Origin: an uncultured Thiotrichaceae bacterium
GTDB taxonomy: Bacteria > Pseudomonadota > Gammaproteobacteria > Thiotrichales > Thiotrichaceae
DNA length: 5,475 bases
Direction of reading: 5' to 3'
NCBI GenBank assembly: GCA_937931765.1
Contig: CALHAO010000422.1
Location: 1 to 5,475, forward strand
This document shows, piece by piece, positions 4,014-5,475 of this stretch; the first letter of the stretch is position 1; every line of letters begins with the position of its first letter. The notes beneath the pieces are model-generated. The model searched no databases. It saw nothing but the letters and a program-made list of their open reading frames with translations, and was not told the origin of the DNA. A program made the position numbers and the translations under genes.

Positions 4014-5475
4014 AAAATGCCGACTCATCGAAGCTCATCATCGTATCACTGCCGGACATAATCGCAGACATTAATGCACCGGTTTGTGGCAATAAACGCG
4101 AACAAAAGAAACGCGCTGTATCCAGTTTAGCCTGATAAAACACAGCCTCATCAGCCTCACGCTTATCCAAGGCAATATCCGCCATGCGTAACCACATATA
4201 ACCCAGCGCCACCAAAGCAAACAAACGCAGATAATCCGTGGCTGCTGCTGCACCCTCTTCCGGATTTTTCATGCCCTTCTGCGCAATCCAGCCGGTGACA
4301 ATCTGCAAGCGCCCAAATGCTTTCGCCAGCGACATAATTAACGACTGCATTTCATCCCGCTCATCATGTACCTTCTCTTCGAGATAGGCGCTGACTTCAT
4401 GGAAAAATGGCCGCAGATTACGTCCCATTTTCTCCGGCATTTTACGCCCGACTAAATCCAGCGCCTGAATACCATTAGTGCCTTCATAAATCTGTGCGAT
4501 ACGCGCATCACGCACAAATTGCTCCATGCCCCACTCAGCGATATAACCATGACCGCCAAACACCTGCACGCCCATATTCGCAACATCTGAACCACAATCT
4601 GTCATAAATGACTTACAAATCGGTGTCATCAGCGCGACCAGTGCCTCAGCGTCTTCACGCTGCTTCGGGTCTTCAGCATTAATCGACATATCCAGCGCCC
4701 GCGCAACCCAGACATTAAGCGCCCGGTTGCCTTCAGTATAAGCCCGCATCGTCAACAGCATCCGGCGCACATCAGGATGTACCGTCAGTGGATCAGCCGC
4801 TTTATCAGGTTGTGCCGCACCTGTCAGTGAACGCCCCTGAATCCGCTCCCGTGCATAGCTGACCGCGTTCTGATACGCCACTTCACTGATGCCCAGACCT
4901 TGCATGCCGACACCCAGCCGTGCTGCGTTCATCATCACAAACATGGCCGACATACCTTTATGCAAGGTACCAATCAGAAAGCCACGCGCACCATCAAAGT
5001 TCATCACACAGGTTGAATTACCATGAATGCCCATCTTGTGCTCAATCGCGCCACAGACCACATTATTCGCTTCACCCAACGAACCATCGCCATTAACGGC
5101 AATCTTTGGCACTAAGAACAGACTGATACCCTTGATACCTTCCGGCGCACCCGGCGCACGCGCCAGCACCAGGTGAATAATATTGTCGGTCATGTCATGC
5201 TCACCGGCGCTGATGAAAATCTTAGTGCCGGTGATATTATAAGAACCATCATCATTGGCATCAGCTTTGGTGCGAATCAGCCCCAAATCAGTACCACAGT
5301 GAGGCTCGGTCAAACCCATGACCCCGCTCCAGGTACCCGCAATCATATTTGGCAGGTAAGCTTCCTTCAGCTCATCCGATGCAAACGCCTCAATCGCCCG
5401 ACACGCGCCCTCAGTCAAACCGGGATACATGCCAAAGGCCATATTGGTCGAGCAGATAATTTCCTGCACCATAAA
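4012..5475 (-). CDS. Acyl-CoA dehydrogenase, long form with extra C-terminal domain (partial, N-terminus outside window)
   Basis: This flavoenzyme oxidises an acyl-CoA to the trans-2-enoyl-CoA, passing electrons to electron-transfer flavoprotein. The visible 487 residues lack about the first 100; the ATG at 5472 is internal, since the frame is open to the edge and homologues have about 590-600 residues. Numbering from that ATG: the middle beta domain has the flavin-binding M-G-L-T-E-P-H-C-G-T-D-L-G (52-64) and T-G-T-K-I-F-I-S-A-G-E-H (81-92). The C-terminal helical domain has A-A-R-L-G-V-G-M-Q-G-L-G (183-194), F-G-G-H-G-Y (305-310) and I-Y-E-G-T-N-G-I-Q-A, where E330 is the likely catalytic base. 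An additional helical domain, as in the DmdC/AcdH-like subgroup, fills about 350-486. Many members are annotated as 3-methylmercaptopropionyl-CoA dehydrogenase, but substrate cannot be assigned from sequence. It probably shares an operon with the crotonase that follows. Confidence 0.93.
   Translation of the reverse strand, partial: FMVQEIICSTNMAFGMYPGLTEGACRAIEAFASDELKEAYLPNMIAGTWSGVMGLTEPHCGTDLGLIRTKADANDDGSYNITGTKIFISAGEHDMTDNIIHLVLARAPGAPEGIKGISLFLVPKIAVNGDGSLGEANNVVCGAIEHKMGIHGNSTCVMNFDGARGFLIGTLHKGMSAMFVMMNAARLGVGMQGLGISEVAYQNAVSYARERIQGRSLTGAAQPDKAADPLTVHPDVRRMLLTMRAYTEGNRALNVWVARALDMSINAEDPKQREDAEALVALMTPICKSFMTDCGSDVANMGVQVFGGHGYIAEWGMEQFVRDARIAQIYEGTNGIQALDLVGRKMPEKMGRNLRPFFHEVSAYLEEKVHDERDEMQSLIMSLAKAFGRLQIVTGWIAQKGMKNPEEGAAAATDYLRLFALVALGYMWLRMADIALDKREADEAVFYQAKLDTARFFCSRLLPQTGALMSAIMSGSDTMMSFDESAF

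Noticed and set aside
4071..4253. Minus-strand 60-codon frame inside the acyl-CoA dehydrogenase gene
   Set aside because: It is out of frame within a clearly coding region and has no family resemblance.

Overview
The window looks like chromosomal DNA of a gammaproteobacterium, possibly marine or aquatic. Three things suggest this: the topA-tsaC gene order, the length and catalytic residues of the dihydroorotase (they match the numbering of Escherichia coli PyrC), and a periplasmic DUF4124 protein of a type common in that class. Base composition is near even and genes are tightly packed. I see no mobile element, tRNA, rRNA or CRISPR array. No gene-free stretch exceeds about 130 bases.

Left part (1-1393, plus strand): a compact transcription unit. 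It holds the 3' end of topA (DNA topoisomerase I, with a lysine-rich tail), then tsaC (first step of tRNA t6A37 synthesis) 4 bases later, then an ECF-type RNA polymerase sigma factor 6 bases after that. No anti-sigma gene follows the sigma factor. It runs directly into the convergent pyrC gene, and the two coding regions overlap by 15 bp at their 3' ends.

Right part (1379-5475, minus strand, read from the right edge leftwards): a long acyl-CoA dehydrogenase cut by the window edge, then a crotonase-fold enoyl-CoA hydratase/isomerase whose ribosome-binding site overlaps the dehydrogenase stop codon. These two form a fatty-acyl or related acyl-CoA degradation pair. Next comes a 126-base interval with a consensus -10 box and a near-perfect palindrome, then a secreted DUF4124 protein, then pyrC (third step of pyrimidine synthesis) after a 94-base gap.

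I do not see an obviously new multi-gene system. The points most worth checking are: the promoter/palindrome and unusual in-frame hydrophobic stretch ahead of the DUF4124 gene; the crotonase lacking both hydratase glutamates but keeping a PaaG-like aspartate; the sigma factor without an adjacent anti-sigma partner; and an exact 18-bp in-frame direct repeat shared by tsaC and the sigma gene.
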